Assembly: GCF_009674485.1 (NCBI RefSeq)
Contig: NZ_WKJJ01000012.1
Span: forward strand, 62,001 to 126,000
Length of the DNA: 64,000 nucleotides
Reading direction: 5' to 3'
Source: Pseudoduganella rivuli
GTDB lineage: Bacteria; Pseudomonadota; Gammaproteobacteria; Burkholderiales; Burkholderiaceae_D
How positions within the stretch are numbered: position 1 is the first letter of the stretch; every line of letters starts with the position of its first letter. Both the position numbers and the translations under genes were made by a program. The notes beneath the pieces are model-generated. The model searched no databases. It saw nothing but the letters and a program-made list of their open reading frames with translations, and was not told the origin of the DNA. Below are positions 61,567 through 64,000 of the stretch, piece by piece.

Positions 61567-62039
61567 ACGTAGCGTACTTCCAGGATTTCGTATTCGCGCG
61601 GGCCCGACGGGGCCTGCACTTCCACCACGTCGCCGGCGTATTTGCCGATCAGCGCACGCGCGATCGGCGAGGTCACGGACACTTTGCTCAGTTTCAGGTC
61701 CGCTTCATCGATACCGACGATCTGGTAGCTGACTTTCTGGCCGTTTTCCAGGTCTTCCAGGTCGACGGTCGACGCAAACACCACGCGGCCTTCCGCGTCC
61801 AGGGTGGTCGGGTCGATGATTTGTGCCGCGCTCAGCTTGCCTTCCAGTTCCGCGATACGGCCTTCGACGAATGCCTGGCGCTCCTTGGCGGCATCATATT
61901 CAGCGTTTTCCGACAAGTCGCCATGCGAACGCGCTTCGGCGATCGCGTCGATCACAATGCGGCGCTCCTTGGTCTTCAACTGGTGCAACTCTTCCTTCAA
62001 GAGTTCTGCGCCGAATTTGGTCAGTGGAACTGAGGTCAT
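61563..62039 (-). CDS. greA: Transcript cleavage factor GreA
   Basis: The product is 158 residues from the ATG at 62039 (MTSVPLTKFGAELLKEEL); an in-frame ATG at 62060 lies upstream of the best start. It has the coiled coil with the tip acidic pair in SHGDLSENAEYDAAKERQAF near residues 38-57 and the C-terminal FKBP-like domain ending VEVQAPSGPREYEILEVRYV. It rescues backtracked RNA polymerase by stimulating cleavage. It is separated from carB by a terminator and overlaps the DUF4149 gene. Confidence 0.96.
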   Translation of the reverse strand: MTSVPLTKFGAELLKEELHQLKTKERRIVIDAIAEARSHGDLSENAEYDAAKERQAFVEGRIAELEGKLSAAQIIDPTTLDAEGRVVFASTVDLEDLENGQKVSYQIVGIDEADLKLSKVSVTSPIARALIGKYAGDVVEVQAPSGPREYEILEVRYV

Positions 62040-62058
62040 ATTTGTCTCTCTAGAATAC

Positions 62059-62100
62059 AAAAAAGCACAGAGCCCGCGCCAAGCTGCGGCGCGGGCTCTG
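62059..62100 (-). terminator. Strong terminator after carB, upstream of greA
   Basis: A 13-bp stem (CAGAGCCCGCGCC with GGCGCGGGCTCTG, loop of seven) followed on the minus strand by six T residues. Confidence 0.93.
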
Positions 62101-62136
62101 TCATGTGTGCGGCGAACTACCTTGCCGGCGAAAGTC

Positions 62137-64000
62137 TTAGTTTAAAGACTTATGCAAGCCTTGTAAATCGTACACACGCAACTCATCCAGGTGACGGATA
62201 CCGGCCACTGCCGCTTCCGCGCCGGCAATCGTCGTGTAGGTGGTCACGCGGGCCGCCAGCGACGAAGTACGGATGTTGCGGGAATCGGTAATTGCCGAAC
62301 GCTTTTCTTCCACCGTATTGATCACCAGGGCGATCTCGTGGTTTTTGATCATGTCGACAATGTGCGGACGGCCTTCGGACATCTTGTTGACCGGGGTGAC
62401 CGGGATGCCGGCGGCGGAAATCACCGCCGCGGTACCCTTGGTCGCCACCAGCGTGAAGCCCGCATCGACCAGGTCGCGCGCCACTTTCACGGCGCGCGGC
62501 TTGTCGGACGCCTTCACGGACAGGAATACCTTGCCGGACTTCGGCAGCTTGACGCCGGCGCCCAGTTGCGATTTCACGAACGCTTCCGCGAAGGTTGCGC
62601 CCACGCCCATCACTTCGCCCGTCGATTTCATTTCAGGGCCCAGGATGGTGTCCACGCCGGGGAATTTCACGAACGGGAACACGGCTTCCTTGACGCTGTA
62701 GTACGGCGGCACGACTTCCTTCGTGATGCCCTGCTGCGCCAGCGACTGGCCAGCCATGCAGCGCGCGGCGATCTTCGCCAGTTGCAGGCCGGTGGCTTTC
62801 GACACGTACGGCACGGTGCGCGATGCGCGCGGGTTCACTTCCAGCACGTAGACGACGTCCTTGCCGTCTTGCTTCTGGATCGCGAACTGCACGTTCATCA
62901 GGCCCACCACGTTCAGGCCCTTGGCCATCAGCGCGGTCTGGCGCTTCAGTTCATCGATGGTTTCCTGCGACAGCGAGTACGGCGGCAGCGAGCAGGCGGA
63001 GTCGCCCGAGTGCACGCCGGCTTGCTCGATGTGTTCCATCACGCCGCCGATGAAGGTCGATTGACCGTCGGAGATGCAGTCCACGTCGCACTCGATGGCG
63101 TCGTTCAGGAAGCGGTCCAGCAGCACCGGCGAATCGTTCGATACTTTCACGGCTTCGCGCATGTAGCGTTCCAGGTCGCGCTGCTCGTGCACGATTTCCA
63201 TCGCGCGGCCGCCCAGCACGTACGAAGGACGCACCACCAGCGGGTAGCCGATTTCCTGCGCCAGGCGCAGGGCTTCTTCTTCGGTGCGCGCGGTGCGGTT
63301 CGGCGGCTGGCGCAGGTCCAGGTCTTGCAGCAGCTTCTGGAAGCGCTCGCGGTCTTCCGCGGCGTCGATCATGTCCGGCGAGGTGCCGATGATCGGCACG
63401 CCATTCGCTTCCAGGTCCAGCGCCAGCTTCAGCGGGGTTTGGCCGCCGTACTGCACGATCACGCCGACCGGTTTTTCCAGCTCGACGATTTCCAGCACGT
63501 CTTCCAGGGTCAGCGATTCGAAGTACAGGCGGTCCGACGTGTCATAGTCGGTCGACACGGTTTCCGGGTTGCAGTTGACCATGATGGTCTCGTAGCCGTC
63601 TTCGCGCATGGCCAGCGCGGCATGCACGCAGCAATAGTCGAATTCGATACCCTGGCCGATACGGTTCGGGCCACCGCCCAGCACCATGATTTTCTTCTTG
63701 TCGGTCGGATTCGATTCGCACTCTTCGTCGTACGTGGAATACATGTACGCGGTGTTGGTCGAGAACTCGGCGGCGCAGGTGTCGACGCGCTTGTAGACCG
63801 GACGGATACCCAGTTCGCGGCGCTTGTTGCGGATGGCCGTATCCGTGGTTTGCAGCAGGTAGCCCAGGCGGCGGTCCGAGAAGCCCTTCTGTTTCAGCTT
63901 GTACAGGGTGTTCTTGTCCAGGTTGTCCAGCTTCTGCGTGTCCAGCCACAGTTCCAGGTCGACGATTTCCTTAATCTGGATCAGGAACCATGGATCGATG
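62137..64000 (-). CDS. carB: Carbamoyl-phosphate synthase large subunit, 5' part cut by the window
   Basis: About 620 C-terminal residues of CarB are present (the whole protein is about 1075 residues). The frame is open to 64000 without a start, reading IDPWFLIQIKEIVDLELWLD at the edge. The second ATP-grasp half is here (LVVRPSYVLGGRAMEIVHEQ, AFVKFPG-type region near 62700) and the C-terminal allosteric domain (VFLSVKASDKPRAVKVARDL). It makes carbamoyl phosphate from bicarbonate, ATP and ammonia for arginine and pyrimidines. It is transcribed into the window from the right. Confidence 0.96.
   Translation of the reverse strand, partial: IDPWFLIQIKEIVDLELWLDTQKLDNLDKNTLYKLKQKGFSDRRLGYLLQTTDTAIRNKRRELGIRPVYKRVDTCAAEFSTNTAYMYSTYDEECESNPTDKKKIMVLGGGPNRIGQGIEFDYCCVHAALAMREDGYETIMVNCNPETVSTDYDTSDRLYFESLTLEDVLEIVELEKPVGVIVQYGGQTPLKLALDLEANGVPIIGTSPDMIDAAEDRERFQKLLQDLDLRQPPNRTARTEEEALRLAQEIGYPLVVRPSYVLGGRAMEIVHEQRDLERYMREAVKVSNDSPVLLDRFLNDAIECDVDCISDGQSTFIGGVMEHIEQAGVHSGDSACSLPPYSLSQETIDELKRQTALMAKGLNVVGLMNVQFAIQKQDGKDVVYVLEVNPRASRTVPYVSKATGLQLAKIAARCMAGQSLAQQGITKEVVPPYYSVKEAVFPFVKFPGVDTILGPEMKSTGEVMGVGATFAEAFVKSQLGAGVKLPKSGKVFLSVKASDKPRAVKVARDLVDAGFTLVATKGTAAVISAAGIPVTPVNKMSEGRPHIVDMIKNHEIALVINTVEEKRSAITDSRNIRTSSLAARVTTYTTIAGAEAAVAGIRHLDELRVYDLQGLHKSLN

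Overview
This window looks like a chromosomal segment of a GC-rich betaproteobacterium, most probably of the family Oxalobacteraceae (Massilia, Duganella or Janthinobacterium type). The indications are the gene set and order carB-greA / yhbY / rlmE-ftsH-folP-glmM, a phasin, a PEP-CTERM protein, the MdcR/malonate decarboxylase arrangement and a membrane-bound PuuD urate oxidase. This is inferred from gene content, not from a database search. No integrase, transposase, CRISPR array, rRNA operon or prophage structural module was found.

Layout. (1) 1-3152: the start of a malonate decarboxylase operon on the minus strand (mdcA, then mdcB running off the left edge) divergent from its LysR regulator mdcR; a perfect 17-bp palindrome lies between them. 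(2) 3384-7733 and 15225-26265: a purine-to-allantoate catabolic region in two blocks. Block one has guanine deaminase, a PurF-like paralogue with altered catalytic positions, 5-hydroxyisourate hydrolase and a Tsx-like outer-membrane channel. Block two has a histidine-ammonia-lyase-like protein, PuuD, a LysR regulator, an allantoate amidohydrolase-type M20 enzyme, an AzgA-type purine permease and both xanthine dehydrogenase subunits. Together they could import purine bases, oxidise them to urate and hydroxyisourate, and split allantoate. OHCU decarboxylase, allantoinase and XdhC are not in the window. (3) 7866-15123, between the blocks: a DUF1801 protein, an RlmI relative without its methyltransferase domain, a YaiI protein, a membrane diguanylate cyclase, a hydrolase, a VOC protein and several secreted or lipoprotein orphans.

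(4) 26344-34252: an HTH regulator, a beta-propeller protein, an orphan solute-binding protein, yceH, cysE, and rlmB with rnr. (5) 34357-35403: five identical tRNA-Leu(CAG) genes in three promoter-terminator units, two of which are a segmental duplication. (6) 35508-46594: a hybrid-type sensor kinase with a degenerate receiver, a phasin, a FAN1-like nuclease overlapping an Rad3/DinG-like helicase, and a five-gene LiaF-like / LytS / LytTR operon. (7) 46874-51721: a LysR regulator, a PEP-CTERM protein, type II asparaginase, another orphan solute-binding protein and a ClpP-like peptidase. (8) 51822-55007: a putative low-oxygen island. Three FNR/ANR-like boxes precede the ClpP-like gene, a DksA/TraR plus hemerythrin pair, and a universal stress protein plus DUF2892 pair. 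(9) 55238-64000: tRNA-Arg and tRNA-Pro, then the housekeeping genes glmM, folP, ftsH, rlmE, yhbY, a DUF4149 gene, greA and a carB cut by the right edge.

A family of GTAG-headed palindromes (REP-like) sits directly behind stop codons at five places in four intergenic regions. The most interesting loci are the PurF-like and HAL-like proteins inside the purine region, the three FNR-box promoters, the REP family and the tRNA-Leu array.
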